Notes under the pieces: model-generated | What the model was told of the DNA's origin: nothing | What the model saw: the letters and a program-made list of their open reading frames with translations, nothing else | The model's database searches: none | Translations under genes and position numbers: made by a program | Part shown: piece by piece, positions 34,894 through 47,851 of the stretch | Position numbering within the stretch: position 1 is the stretch's first letter | Layout: every line of letters starts with the position of its first letter | Assembly: GCA_037447655.1 (NCBI GenBank) | Contig: JBBHKE010003003.1 | Coordinates: 268,181 to 332,180 of the forward strand | Direction: 5' to 3' | Origin: Zygnema cylindricum | Taxonomy: Eukaryota > Streptophyta > Zygnematophyceae > Zygnematales > Zygnemataceae | Length of the DNA: 64,000 nt

Positions 34894-37800
34894 ATGGCTC
34901 GGAGCATCTCTGGTGTCCACCAATCGTTTTCTTTTTTCACCTGTGTGATTGTTTGTCTTCTTTCTCTCTTCTTACTGCCACTGCCACTCGTGTCTGACGC
35001 TCATTTTGGTCATCATTCATTTCTGATACCAGAATCTGGCCAGGTAAGATGATACCAAATATTTCATTTCCCTTCTTTTTTTGAGCTCAGACGCGGTTTG
35101 AAGGGAAAAGTAGACATTGCAAAACAGAATAGAATCAGTATTTCGATGTTCATTTTATTTGATACATTCATGTTTTATTTTTAACCAGAAAATCTATGGA
35201 CCAAGAAGATCTCTTCGAGCTGTACGAAATTTTGGAGTCAGCGTCGCAAGGAAATTTCCCGGAAATATCACAGCTGTACGGACTTTTTTTCTTGCCTGTA
35301 CGTTTAGCTGAGGTTCCGTACTTTGTTACGAAATTATCATTGAACGCCTTAAACCTACAGGTTATTTGGTGTCTTAAATTTTATTTCCATAGACGCACCA
35401 GGTAAAGGTGTTGATCTTCATGTTCAACAGATAGATTCTTTTTAGGTCAGCAATTTTTTTTACCTTTTGATCACTATAAAAATAACAAAGCTGTGTGATG
35501 AAAATAAGTACTTTGGCTGCCCCAAAAATGTTCAACACTGTATAGCGGTGAACAATGTATCTATGTACTTGTCCATGTCTCTAAAGTCTTGTCTTTTATT
35601 ATCCTTATCATGAATTCTTTAACCTTTGAAAGGCCAAATCAACCTTGTTGGTAATACAGCTAATTTTTTCTCATGTTTGATTTGTGGACGGAAATTTTTA
35701 CTATGAGAACAGTTGAACATGACCATTGAATCATAAAAGATTGAACGTGAGATATCCGACATTGGACATTCAACAGTAGCTACTGGGCATCAACATTGGA
35801 CGATAAATTCTGACACGGACGTTTGACATCTGTCAACACGCTCAGGACATCATTTTATACAGCAGGCATCGAACTGAGAACATGTAGTGTTGAATAAAAA
35901 CAGCGAACATAAATAATCACTCACAAAGCATAATGATATCTTTTTTTTAGGTTTCAAAGACTTAAAGAACCGACCAATATTTTCACCAAGCCAGATATTT
36001 ACCTCTAACATCATGATATTCACCCGCCAATGTCCAATGGCCATTGTGAGATTTCAAATGTCCAATATCCAATGTCCAATTCCCAGTATCCAATATCCAT
36101 TGTCTACATTGTCAATGTCTGGTCTCCATCGTGAATGCACATCATCCAACTTTTAATATCCGACATCTGCTCTTCGCGGTCCAATGTCTATCTTTTAATT
36201 TCCAACGTGTAACTTCTAATGTCCAATATGTACGCGTCAATGTGCAATGTCCACCCTTTAATATCCAATGGCCACCATCCAATGTGCAACTTACAGCTTC
36301 GATGGTCGATGTCGTCATTTGATTTTCATTGTGCTATTCAGTTCCACTCTTTGATGTTTAATGCTCATGATTTGATATTCAATGTCCACTCTTGGATGTT
36401 GAATTTCCACCATTGGATGTCTAACGTACACCCTTTGATGGTAATGTCCACTCTTTGATATTCAATGTCCACTCTTCCATATTCAACGTCTACCATCTGA
36501 TGTCCACCCTTTGATGCGTAAAGTACCCTTTTCGACGTCATTATCCACCCTTTATTGTTCAATGTCCACTCCTTACAATGTTTCATCCCGATGTCTAACT
36601 TACAACGTTCAATGCTTATCGCCAATATCCGATGTCTTACTCCCAATGTTTACATTCCGCAGGAAGACAGATTGGCCCTGGCCATCCGATACGAGCAGCT
36701 TGCTTACCTTATGGCTCGACTTCTGGGAGAGTCCAAGAAGATCGAGCGACTGGAGGCCCGGCTCACTAAGGTAAACTGCCAATCATCATTGATGTAAACG
36801 AGTTATTAGTATTAAAAGTATCAATAATACTATATGGCAGTGACGTGGAAAATTTAAGGCCACTTCATCAAATAGTGTTATGAACACCATTTGATGATTT
36901 GATTATCGCGATCGAATTAATATTATTAACACTAATAGCGAGGGGCAGTGTACCTGCAAATTCTGGGATTTAGATGCTCAAAAAGAATTGCGGAACCTGC
37001 ATTTCTCCACAAAGACAGTTTTCTCTCTATTTTTCCGTTTTACGTTTTCTTTGCCGTTTTTGTACGGGTTTCTTTTCTTTTTTTTGAGCAGTTTGCAGGC
37101 GGCAAACCCTATGCTGGTTTTGAGGCGACATCAGATGAATGGTGGGTTGATGTGATCAAACGGGATTGGAAATGGCACACAATTGATAATGTGAAGGTAA
37201 ATTTTCATTCTTTTTTTCACCTAACAGAGATTGTTAACCTTTGTACTCATGTTATCTATCCTGTGACGTTAACAAAGAATACACTGTTATTCCCGTCGGT
37301 AGATTTATATAGCGTTTCATCATCATCATTAATTCGTAATTAATAATCTAAAGCAGATGCGTGAGACGAACGAAATTATCCAATTCAATGTCGAAATTCA
37401 TGTTCGATTCAATGTCCTATTCAAATGCTTGATTCAATTCTCAATGTTCAATATCTTTCGAAAATTTAAAATTTTTCAAGACAAAAATTCTATTGTCAAA
37501 CATTCTGGTGTCACCGGCTCCGTGTAGTTCTCCCACATGGAAACCACATTTCATTGATGTTTTCTTTACGCCTGTCTCGCAGAATGTTCCTGGAAGCTTC
37601 CTTTTATCTGACACGACAAGCTATTCCTGCATGTTGGTATTAAAAGACGTTTGCCACTTTAATTATGATCGAGGTGATGGAGGATTAGGAGGGTATTGGT
37701 ATTCACGAAATAAGTACGATCTCTCGAGGTGAGTCGTACGTTGTTTGATATGTCTTCTTGCCTCTTTTTAGCTGTTTTTCCAGTAACTCTTTTTTTTTAT

Positions 37801-38311
37801 CGTGTTCTTTTTCCTTTTTTTTTGTTTCTGATTTTTTTTTGTAGTTGTAGTAGTTTATTTGGCTGTTTTTTGTTTATTTTGTTTGACTTTTTTTGGTTTT
37901 CTTTGGTTGTCTTTTGTCAAGTTTTGCTTGAAATAGTTCTTTGGGGAGGAAAACAGGGAGGTTTTGTGCTATCGATTTTGCCAGAAATTTCTGAAACTTC
38001 AAACAAATGTTTTATATTTTTTACTTCTTTATTTATTTTATTTTTGAGTTGAGTTTGGGTCATGGTTTTCTTTTGGGGTTTTTACAGATTAGCACAAACT
38101 CGAGATATTTGTGGGTGGTCGAAGCGTTTTAAGTGAGTTTTTTTTTTTTTCATAACAATTTCATCCCATGTGTTTCAGTTTGGGTGCAGAGGAATTGCTG
38201 AAATAATTTGAACAATATTAAGGTATTTCTTCATTTTTTATTCTTTTTTTGTCTTTTTTTTTTCCCTCTTTCGTTGTTTTATACCGTTTATTAATTTAAA
38301 AATGAACTAGA

Positions 38312-38342
<31 letters not shown>

Positions 38343-38657
38343 CCGCAGCAGAGATGCAGCCAAAGAAATAGATCGAGCTCAAATCAAAGAAGGAGAATTT
38401 CTTTCGCATGAAAAATATTTGGAGCTTTCGATTCCGCCTAACAAAACATTAAAAAAGGTAAATAATAACCGTAACGCTTTTTGTACATTTTGATTTTCAA
38501 GTTTAGTAATAAGTTTCATAAGAGCGTGTTTTCCTTCCCTCCCCCGCCTCTTCGAAGAATTTGGTAACACTTTGTTAAAATTTTGTTACAAAAAAGAAAA
38601 AAGAAAAAAAAACTTGGTTAAACATATTTTTTGCTTTTATTTCCTTTAGTCAATTAA

Positions 38658-38732
<75 letters not shown>

Positions 38733-41700
38733 ATGTACATGTCTGTAAATAATTGTTTTTCAGGATATTCCCATTTGGAAAATAAAAAGGGGCATGGCGG
38801 CCCCTCACGACAGTTTTCCGGGACACTTTATCGAAAGAGTGGGCTCTCTTGCAGGTATTTCTATGCCTATTTGGTTTTCTTTTTGTTGTAACCAGTATTG
38901 TTATTATTATTCTTGTTTTTGTTTTTGTTGTTGTTGTTGTTTTTGTTACATACTTTTTTATAACTACTATTGTTAGAAATGCTTGTTGTTGTTGTTATTG
39001 TTGTTGGTTTTGTTATTTTAATAGTTGAATAGAGTAACTGCCAGTCTACCCATTCAGTTTTTTTTCCTTCTCTCATTTTTCTTCACTGTTTTTTGCTGAT
39101 AGCTTTCATATTAGATGGAATTTTTGGAACTTGGAAAGAAGGAGAGGGAGAAAGAGAAGAAGAGACGGGGGGGGGGGGGGGGGGGGGGAGGAGGGAAGGG
39201 AGAAAGGAAAAAAGATAGCGCATTGTAGACTTAAAGCACGTTTTGGAAATAGATGGACGGGAGAATAATTTCAAGTTTTTAGTGTTTTTTTCGGTTTTTG
39301 TGCTGTATAGCTTTGTTTATTTTACATCTTTTTTGTTCACCCCTTTTATTTTTTTTGCTCACCATTGTTTGTTTTTTTTTTTTTTTTTTTTTTTTTTTCC
39401 TTTTTTTTTTTTTTGCTCACCATTGTTTTTTTTTTTTTTTTTTTCTTTTTTTTTTGCAGAATTGGCAGCCAGTTTGGCCAATTCCTTAAATCGGTCTCGA
39501 GTCGAACCGATTTTTGGCGATCTTACGGTACAGTTTGGGGCAAATATTTGGAGTAAGTCTATTTTTGACTATTTATTTATTTATTCATTTCTTTATTTTG
39601 TATATTTTTTTGTTTTTGTATTTGTTTATTTATTTTTCTATATATAGTTTATTTTATATTGTTTCTGTATTTTTTCACCTGTTTATTTCAATGTTTATCC
39701 ATTTATTTCTAGTATTTTTAATTTTAATTTTTAATTCATTTATATGTTGCAAATATACAGTGGTTAAAATGGGTCTCAAATAAAATGGGTTTTCAAGGAG
39801 GGGGGGAGAGAGAGGGGGAGAGGGAGGATGGGTGGGGAAGGGGAATCAGCTTTCTTTTATTGACGAAGTTTGTATTGTATGATTTTTTTATTTTCCTTAT
39901 TTTTTTTCCTGATTTTTTTATGTTTTTTTTATATTTTCCTTATTTTTTTTGAGTGGGAAAAACATTGACATGGCATAAAAGGCTCGTGTATATGGTAGAA
40001 TTTTTGAAATCGAATGCATTTTTTATTTGTTTATTTATTATTATTATCATTTTTTTTTGTGGCAGTCAGGACATTTGGAAGGGGGGTGGCGAATATTATT
40101 TTTGGAGATCTCACTAAGTATATTGCGGGGAAGGTGAGTTTTGTGTTTTTTTTTTGTTTAACTTGGAAAAATTTTAAAAACCTCAACGAAAAACGAATGT
40201 TCAAAATAAAATGGGAAAGAAATAGAAACATGCGTTAATTCCCTTTTTTTCTGTTTGTTTTTGTCACTTTTCTTGCTTTTTTTTGTTTTTCTCATTTAAT
40301 TTTTAATTTGTTAATTAATTCTTCCTTTTACAGAAAAGACCGGGCAACGCCCATGTGTGTTTTGATGAAGTCATTTTTCCTCTCAATGAAGACTATTTGG
40401 GGTAATTTTTTTGGGATTTTAACTATTTATTGTTATTCCTTTATAATTTTCCGTTTATTTATGTATTTGTTTTTTTTTTTTTTTTTAATATATTCATATT
40501 TTTTTTTTGGGTTTTTGAAGTTATGCTATGCATGTATTAACCAAAAAACGAAATAAAGAAATGTAATTTTGCTAACAAGATTTATGCTCAACATGCTTAA
40601 CAATTTGTTTTTCTCCAATATGTTTCCCCCCACCCGGAGGCTGGGGGCAAAAAAACTAATAATATATTATTTCTTCTCTCTTCTGTTTCATTATAAGTAG
40701 TTTCGGAGTCCTTTTCATTCCTTTAATCATCCCTTTTCTTGTTATTAATTTATCTCCTTCTACAACCGTCAGATTCGGTCGTTTTTTGTCGTTTTCCACT
40801 TTTGTTTGTTTGTTTCTTTTTTCCTTGTTTGTTTTATCATTTCTCCAAAAACTGAAGCATCGTAAAAATAGAGTTTGCACTCCTGTTTTTTATTTGTTTA
40901 CTTATTTCTGTATTTATTTTTGTATTTCTAGGGCCATCGGCAACGAGCGTTTCAAGGAGAACTCATACAAACTCGTGACGCAGACCTATGTGAATGTGCC
41001 TCAGCCGCCCAAAATGGAACCCAACTACCAGGTAGGGAGAATGGCAGTAATCATAGGAATATTAATTACAATGACAATAATAATAATAGTAATAGTAATT
41101 AAAATAATAATAAGAATTATGATGGCAATATTAATTACAATAATAATAATAATCATAATAGTAATATTAATTACAATTCCAACAATAATAATAGCAATAT
41201 AAATATCAATAACAACAATAATAATAGTAATATTATTAACAATAATGTCAACAATGTAATAGTGAGAATGGTAAAAGTAATGGTAATGAAAATGATAAAG
41301 AACATGAGAACGATAAGAAAAACAATACTAACTTTAGTATTTATAAATAATGGTTAAAATAATGTAATCAGATATAAAAATGCTGGAACTGTGTATGTCC
41401 TATACAGAAAAACCAACATAAAATAGAGTTAAAAAAAAAAAAAAAAAAACACCCCCCTTTCCCCACCCCTACCCTGTCCTCCCCCCACCCTCCCTTTTTT
41501 AATTCCCCCGTCCCTATTTCTTTTATTTTTACTTTTAACTTTAATTATATTATCATCATCATTATTATTATCATTATCATTATTATTATAATTCTACTTA
41601 TTAATTCCTCTGTCCTTCCCTGCCCCAGGTGACCTGGCTCTGGCGGTCCTCCAGCCGCACCATAATTAATGCGCCGCAAGTGTTGAGGCTGTCGGAGAAG

Positions 41701-44700
41701 GTTTTTTCGGGAATTCCCATTCAAATGGTCGAATTCGCCCACCGACAACCGCTGGTGGAGGTGCTCTCTCGCCCTCTCCCTCTCTCGTTCTCGCCCTCTC
41801 TCGCTCTCTCCCTCTCTCTCTCCCTCTGCCCCTCTCTCCCTCGTTTCTCTCTCCCTCCTCCCGCCCTCCCCGAATTTTGTTTTTCTTTTTTTTGTGCTAG
41901 TGGGCACGAAAAAGGGCTAGTGGGATGTTTCTGAAAAATCTGTACCTTTTTTGGTTTTGATGTTTTTTATTTTTTTACTATTTTGTCAGGTAGTGGATGT
42001 AATGCGGCGGACGGCCTTCACTTTCGGAATGCACGGAGCTGCATTCGCCAACGAGATATTTCTGCCCTGTGAGAGCCTCTGAGCCTTTGTTGGCCTATTT
42101 TACTATTCTACATGGATATAATTTACTTTCTAGTAGCATTGTTACTTCGTTGTTAATGTTTCTTTTATTTTTTTCTCCTCCCCCTCTCTCTCTCTCTCCC
42201 TCCACCTCTCCCTCCCCTCCCCCTCTTCTCGCCCCTCACACCCCTTCTCCTTCCCTCCCTCCCCTCCCTCCCCTTCCAGCCGGCAGCGTGGCCCTGGAGC
42301 TCCTCCCCTGGAAGATGCGGTACCTGGCGTACTTCGGCACGGGCCAGAGCTTCGGCGTGCGGTGGGCACAGTGGGCCAATCGGAGCTTCCGGGACACCGC
42401 CTTTGCCAACAACTGCTTCCAGAGGTGAGGCGGGGGGCAGGGATGGCACGCAAGGTCCCATGGAGGACTGCGGCGATAGACTGCTTTGGTACTAATTGTT
42501 TTCCTAAGGTGAAGGTGCTATATGATCATGTAAAATATAATTGATTTGGGTAAGGTGTTGTGGAGATATCGGCGGTTGGAGGACTCGAGAATTGCTGCGG
42601 TAGAGTACTTTTGGTAGGAAGTATTTTCAAGCTTAATGATCTAAATGGGGTGGAGGAAAGTGGGATGTGATGAGTTTATGAGACTTTATTTTTCACGTCC
42701 GAGTGGTGTTAGAATTATTCTTGTGTTAGAATCTTCAGGCTAGCTCTTCATTGTTAATAACGCAAACTAGCATTTCAGTTTGCGTTATTTAGCTAGTAAG
42801 TAGTATTCCAGTTTGCGTTATCTAGCTAGTTATAGGATTAGAAGTTATGATTCCTACCTAGCTCAGTTTTTTGCTTCAGTTTTAGTTTTCTACTTCTATC
42901 TCTTAAATTCTGTGATAAGCTCCTGGCGCTTCTTAGAAGCGCACACTGTTGCTTCTGACACTTGATCTTTTCTTTAGTTCTCTGACACCTAAGAATCTTT
43001 TGCCGCTTTCGGCAAAAGAGCCAAGTGACCTTTCAAAGGTCACATCAGCCAACTAGATCTCGAAAGGTCACACTCGTGACTTTCTCATTCTACTTAATGA
43101 CTGTCTTGTATTTTTTAATCACTATCAAGAAATACAATTTGTCTTTCTTTGCCCTTGTCTTTCTCTACCACTTTCATCCTACTTTGTCTGCTGCCATGTC
43201 ATCAATTCCTATAAGTGGAAAGTAAAACTCTGAGAGGTCTGATTAGAATTGTTTTTCAAACCCGACTTTTATTGCCTTGCCGGCAAAATAGTGAGGAATT
43301 GGTCCAGAAACTCTACGTATAGAACCAATCAAATAGTAATAATGTTTCAAATGCTCCATAGGCAAGCGTGATGTCTATCAAGCTTGTGGCTTTCGATGCG
43401 TCATGCCTGCAAACAATAGAAAGGAAACGACAAACAATACTTTTCAAAGGAATCCGTGTGTGTCAAAATAGCGAGAAAATATACCACCCTCTCCCCAAAG
43501 TTGGGACCGTAGTGTGGACCATTGGAGCATTCCCCCTCCTTTTACCCATGCCACTAAAAAGACTCCCTAACCACCTTTCAAATTCCTACATCGCCCTCCT
43601 CACAATAACTATATTGGCCTATTGTTTCGTAACCAGCGCCACACTATCAAAAATTCGAACATACGAAGGATAAGGAAGATGGGTGAAATCAATGTAAGCT
43701 TGTCCTCGGGCCATCGAATGTGGCAAAGGGCTATATTAATGCAATTGTCCTTAATTCTCTTGCCATCGACCCTCTCCGAAGTCTAAACTCGTTTGGGGAA
43801 AACTCGACTACCGACAAAATAATCTGGCCGACAGAAATATCCAAAGTGTCTTTTTTCTGCCTTATCTGGTAAATGAAGTCCTTGAGCTGGAAACTCCTCT
43901 GTTGGGGAGCATAAGAGCCACTTCTCCATTGTGAATACCAAAGGTGATTTCTGTGTTGGGCAGCCTGTAAATAACCCATGGCTATCAGGATCTCCCAATG
44001 AAAAACCTGCGTTTGAGCGTTAATCAATTGTCCCATTTTACTAAAAGAGAAGCTCGATCTGGTGGAAAGTGCAAGGGAATATATAAGTAAAAGGTGAGAC
44101 TGACGAGCCATTGAGTTGCGTGTAAATCCAGAACTTCACCAATCAACCTGCAAGGAGTGTCGACGAAAGGGCCAGGGGCATCGGTAGTTTCAGTTCAAAA
44201 GCTGATTGCTGGTTCCTTTTTGTTGATGTAGAATCATTCCATTTTTAGTGTGTTGGTGTGAAAAATCATGCCGGGGAAGCCCAAGCGATGTGCATGGCTC
44301 CGAGGGAAAGAGATAAGGGTAGGAAGTGAGGCTCAAGGCCGACAGGGCTTATTGCAGTCAATGAATGGCTGCCAATGACTGGTGGTGACGACAGTAGCCC
44401 TATGACCCTTGTCCAAGATTGGATCTTCTGTTAAATCATGTGGACGTGTCTGCAGACTAGCAGCTACTTGCCAAAGAAAAAGGGGGGAAAATAAGCTTGC
44501 GAATGATGGGCCCAAGATCCCATCTGGCCTCATCAAACAATAACAGCTCCTGCAAATTGAAGTGTTTCCTGTGAAGCAGTAAACTACCTTGCTAGGCTGA
44601 TCGGCACCTGGAAAAACATTCTCCACTACATAAGCTAACAGTATACTCTGATGTCTTCCTAAGAAATTAAGCATGTAAACCATTTGGTAAACGAACCCGC

Positions 44701-45845
44701 CACTGCCTGTGAATTCCCTTGGCATGGTCAGCCTGCCACCGTTACGTCCTGACGGCAAGAGATTCGAAACGTGTTGTTTTATGACTAAATCTGCATTTTG
44801 AGCAAGGCGGTGATGTGTGTGGGAATTAGCCGTGACTGGAAGTTGGTGGGGACAGAGGCAGTGAAGCTCCTTAAGTCGTAATTCACTCGACTTTCAGGCC
44901 CCAATAATATCGGCTCTGGTGGCCATCGATAAGCAAGGCCTCGAGATTGGTATTGATGCCGGAGAATAAAGAGACCACCGTTAGCCTTGTTGATTCTGGT
45001 GTCAAAATAACCACCTCTTGGGAAAGAGGCGACAGAGTCTAGCCCTGAACAAAGTTTCAAAAATTGGGCACCTTAGGGTATTGAAGAAGCGCCAATTGCC
45101 TACTTTGACACTAACTATCCCTTAGCCTGATACCCGAATGGAGAGAAGTAAAGTGACATATAATCTTTCCACGCCACTTTATTCTCGCGTCTGATTGCAA
45201 ATCAAAACTCCAATAGATCTGATTATAATTGTTCTTCAAACACGACCTTTGATGCCCTGTTGGCACAATAGTGACAAACTCCGGAAATTGGTCCGAAAAC
45301 TCTCCGAATGGAGCCAATCAAATAGTAATAATGTTTTAAATTCTTTACAGGGAATAAATACAATCAGTCGTGACCACAGTTTTTTAGAATAGTTTAATTA
45401 TTTAGGAATTGATAAAATTGTAGGATTTGATATCCCAATAAAATCATCATAGCTTAGTGATACCACACTTATAAGGTTTGTTTACAGGAGGACGAAACTC
45501 CTGCCTTCCAAGAAAATTTTATTTTTTATTCAAAAACACCTGTAGCTTTTCCTTCTCAATTTCTCTTTTTCTCTGAATTACAGGTTATCTTTTGCCGTAA
45601 ATTTACTAACTGGTGATTGGTTGTTTGCTCCTTTCTCTTTCTTTCTCTTTATTTTTTTATTATTATTTTTTGGCAGCTTGTGGATGGATTGGTCGGTGGA
45701 AGCATGTTTGATGAACCAAAGCTGCTACCATTGCATTAAAAACTATTCGAATACGAGAGTCAATTTGCAAGAATTGGAGGAAAAATTGAGAGAATTTGAG
45801 CCCCAAGTGCGAGAATGGATTGCATTAAAACAAAATAATCAATGA
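34894..45845 (+). CDS. GT61-family glycosyltransferase (EOGT/POMGNT2/xylosyltransferase-like), 16 exons
   Basis: Exons: 34894-35043, 35189-35297, 36663-36770, 37092-37196, 37583-37728, 38088-38132, 38349-38457, 38764-38854, 39460-39552, 40066-40133, 40334-40401, 40932-41031, 41629-41760, 41990-42068, 42280-42424, 45677-45845 (stop TGA). From exon 3 on, all phases close (485 codons). Exon 1 encodes a signal-anchor (FFTCVIVCLLSLFLLPLPL). Exon 3 is a short coiled coil. The catalytic C-terminus has HVCFDEVIFPLN, FTFGMHGAAFANEIFLP and SVALELLPW, the GT61 GxHGAxxxNxxFLPxxxxxxEl signature. It ends in a charged helix (LQELEEKLREFEPQVREW). Likely a Golgi type II enzyme adding xylose, GlcNAc or arabinose; substrate not predictable. 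The exon 1/2 junction does not close in phase, so a small exon or other donor is missing there. Confidence 0.75.
35750..36655. repeat. diverged minisatellite in GT61 intron 2
   Basis: Nearly the whole interval is variants of a ~20-nt unit such as TTTGATATTCAATGTCCACT and TCCAATGTCCAA. Copies are well diverged, especially regular at 36340-36560. The open frames here are repeat translations. Confidence 0.75.
38661..38728. repeat. (AT)n microsatellite
   Basis: About 34 uninterrupted AT dinucleotides just upstream of exon 8 of the first GT61 gene. Confidence 0.95.
39167..39188. repeat. G homopolymer (22 nt)
   Basis: Uninterrupted G run in a purine-rich intron segment (39140-39215); G-quadruplex potential. 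Confidence 0.85.
41045..41260. repeat. AAT-rich trinucleotide microsatellite in a GT61 intron
   Basis: Imperfect (AAT)n/(TAA)n with GTAAT interruptions directly after the exon 12 donor. A CT-rich tract (41762-41870) occupies the next intron. Confidence 0.8.
42707..43213 (+). mobile_element. solo copia-type LTR in the last GT61 intron
   Basis: 507 bp, TGTTAGAATT...TTCCTATA, flanked by a perfect AGTGG duplication (42702-42706 and 43214-43218). It shares a GAGCCAAGTGACC block with the A1 LTR and, like it, ends in TA with an ATG 18 nt before the end (ATGTCATCAATTCCTATA). A GCAAACT/AGTTTGC hairpin lies near 42760-42790. Confidence 0.85.
43219..45355. mobile_element. 2.1-kb insertion bounded by ~135-bp direct repeats
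   Basis: Segments at about 43225-43365 and 45205-45350 are similar in the same orientation (both hold CAATCAAATAGTAATAATGTTT). Between them are minus-strand coding relics. The whole lies in the last intron of the GT61 gene. The repeats could be short diverged LTRs or a segmental duplication; no clean TG...CA ends or target duplication were found. Confidence 0.45.
43731..45060 (-). pseudogene. degenerate transposon-like coding relic
   Basis: Open minus-strand pieces at 45060-44785, 44758-44333 and 44111-43731 follow one another with frame changes. The middle one has YVVENVFPGADQP, reminiscent of the ENV motif of DNA cytosine-5 methyltransferases, a domain carried by some moss and algal retroelements, and RPHDLTEDP with HRATVVTTSHWQPF further on. 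The PC catalytic motif was not seen. Identification is weak. Confidence 0.35.
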
Positions 45846-47236
45846 AAATAATTTTCATCAAATTGTATTTTTCTTTTTTCATTTCACTTTTTCGGCGATT
45901 TGCCACAATTCTTTGGAGAAATCTCTTATTTTTTTGTTTTCCAGATCATGTGAATTTGTAAAAATGAAACACGAAATATAGATAGTAGCCACAACGACAA
46001 AGAGACTCGTCCCTTTGTGTCTTTTTTTGTTTACTCTCTGAAATTGTATTATAATGGAGTCTATTAGATAGTAATTTTTTAAACGGAAGTCCTGAAACCT
46101 TGCATAAAATACGTTCGTTTGGGTGAATTTTATTTAAATAAGAATACGTTTACAAAGTGCTATTATTTTCATAAAATTCATTTGGAGCGAGGGTATTTTT
46201 TACTCAATGTAAGGAAATGGAAACGAAATAGGATGAGTTATTAGTTTCAAATTGTATCTTCAGTAATTTATCGACTTTTTTCTGTTTCATTATTTTTTGT
46301 TTTAATGTTCAAATCTGAGCTGCATGTCTTTTTTTTATTCAAGCTCTTGTTTCTTCAATCACTACGGTTATTGTTTTTCGTCATTTTTTTCTGTTATGTT
46401 TCCCATTTAATTTTCAACGATGTTTATTTGTTTGTTCAGGAGGTTGCAAAAACGTGAAATTATAATTTGTTCATTTTTTGTTTGGTTTATCTTATAAAAG
46501 TCATATAATCCACAGTATTCAGGTGACACCCGTATTCTACTTCATTTACGGTTGTTGATCTGAAGTTGAAACTGCTAACAAATCATTTTATGAATCGACC
46601 TCCTAAGCCTCACAACTTGGGAGATCAGGTAAATATAAAAGTACCACTTTGAAAACCATGAGGGAAACAGAAAAAAAAAAATAATGGAAATGCATGCAAG
46701 GAGTCTTATATTTTTACAAAAACACTTTAAAGTCTGTCCAGTCAAGGTAGAGTTAAGGGCCTGTACAATATATTGCGGCCGGACCCGTATGAAGGCTTCT
46801 CAAGAGCTTGCGCAAGCCACGATGTGAATGGTTCAGAGGGAACTGTCGCCTGTGGAGGAGACAGCGAGAAAACTGATGAACGCAAATATTTCTAACCAAT
46901 AGAGTAAACTTGTTAAAGCCACACACATTTTTAGGTTTGTCCAATAGTGTACCTGGAATGAACAAATCCGCCAATCGGCGTCTAAGTTGAAACAGCATGA
47001 GATGCCTTGGTTCTTTACTGCTTTCACACGTGCACGTCACTCGATTCAGGTTAGTGAGATCGTTGGTACATGCCCGATTATTCTTGGTGCAGGGCGATTC
47101 GAATCGAGGCATCATGCATGGAGAATTGGAGATGCTTTTCTGTGCGTACTGAGACAGTGAGAAGGTAGCCTTTTCGTATGAAGTCAAACGTTTCAAATTT
47201 TCAATAAACATTCCCACTTGCATTTCGTGCGACTTA
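45846..47236. other. downstream of GT61 gene 1, no further gene
   Basis: Contains the 3' UTR and AT-rich intergenic sequence. The 189-codon minus-strand frame at 46753-47322 has no recognisable motif or splice context and is not called. Confidence 0.5.
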
Positions 47237-47396
47237 TACCTTACGTGAAAAGTACACCGTGAATCGCTATTAGCGTACATGACGCTAATTGGGGTACCCC
47301 TTTTTTTGGGGTAAATTCTCAAATAGAATAAAGTACGCTAAATGTTTCTGCACGTTATTTGAGGTACCCCGCTCAATCATAGTACGGAAAATCGTA

Positions 47397-47434
<38 letters not shown>

Positions 47435-47610
47435 GAAAAAAAAAATGAAATTTTTTGTTTTTTTTTATGGTTCAATATATCGGCGATATATCGCGATAAT
47501 TTTGTTTTCGGTATATCGAAGCGATATATCGAATATCGGGTACCTGAAATTCGATATATATCGAATATCGGCAAAGGGTCCTCGATACCCAACACTAGTG
47601 AAAAGTACAG
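47237..47610. repeat. repeat cluster with G36 run and TATATCG-type repeats
   Basis: Holds the GTGAATCGCTATTAG motif also seen near 9430, GGTACCCC/GGGGTA inverted blocks, an uninterrupted run of 36 G (47397-47432), and alternating CGATATATCG palindromes (47480-47575). GTGAAAAGTACA(C/G)CGTGA occurs on both sides (about 47245 and 47598), hinting that the middle is an insertion. Confidence 0.55.
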
Positions 47611-47851
47611 CGTGATCGTAGGCGACTGTCGCCTGTGACCTTACGGGCGACGTAAGTGTGCGTCCGGTCCCCCCACATCCACAACCTGGACCTTCGCGGC
47701 TGTGGACCTTTAGTTCGATAGGGTTGTGGACACTCATGAACGCTGGTTTCTTAGTTTTACTCAGTTTTGGTGGTTACTTGTTGTTATTTACCGTTGTCTG
47801 TCGGTGGCTGTCGGTGGCTCTTGTTGCACAGACTCCCAATCGCCCCTCACA

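Noticed and set aside
36131-36774. Open frames in the intron minisatellite
   Set aside because: Repeat translations; only 36663-36770 is exon.
46753-47322. 189-codon minus-strand open frame
   Set aside because: No recognisable domain, biased composition, and it overlaps repeat sequence at its 5' end.
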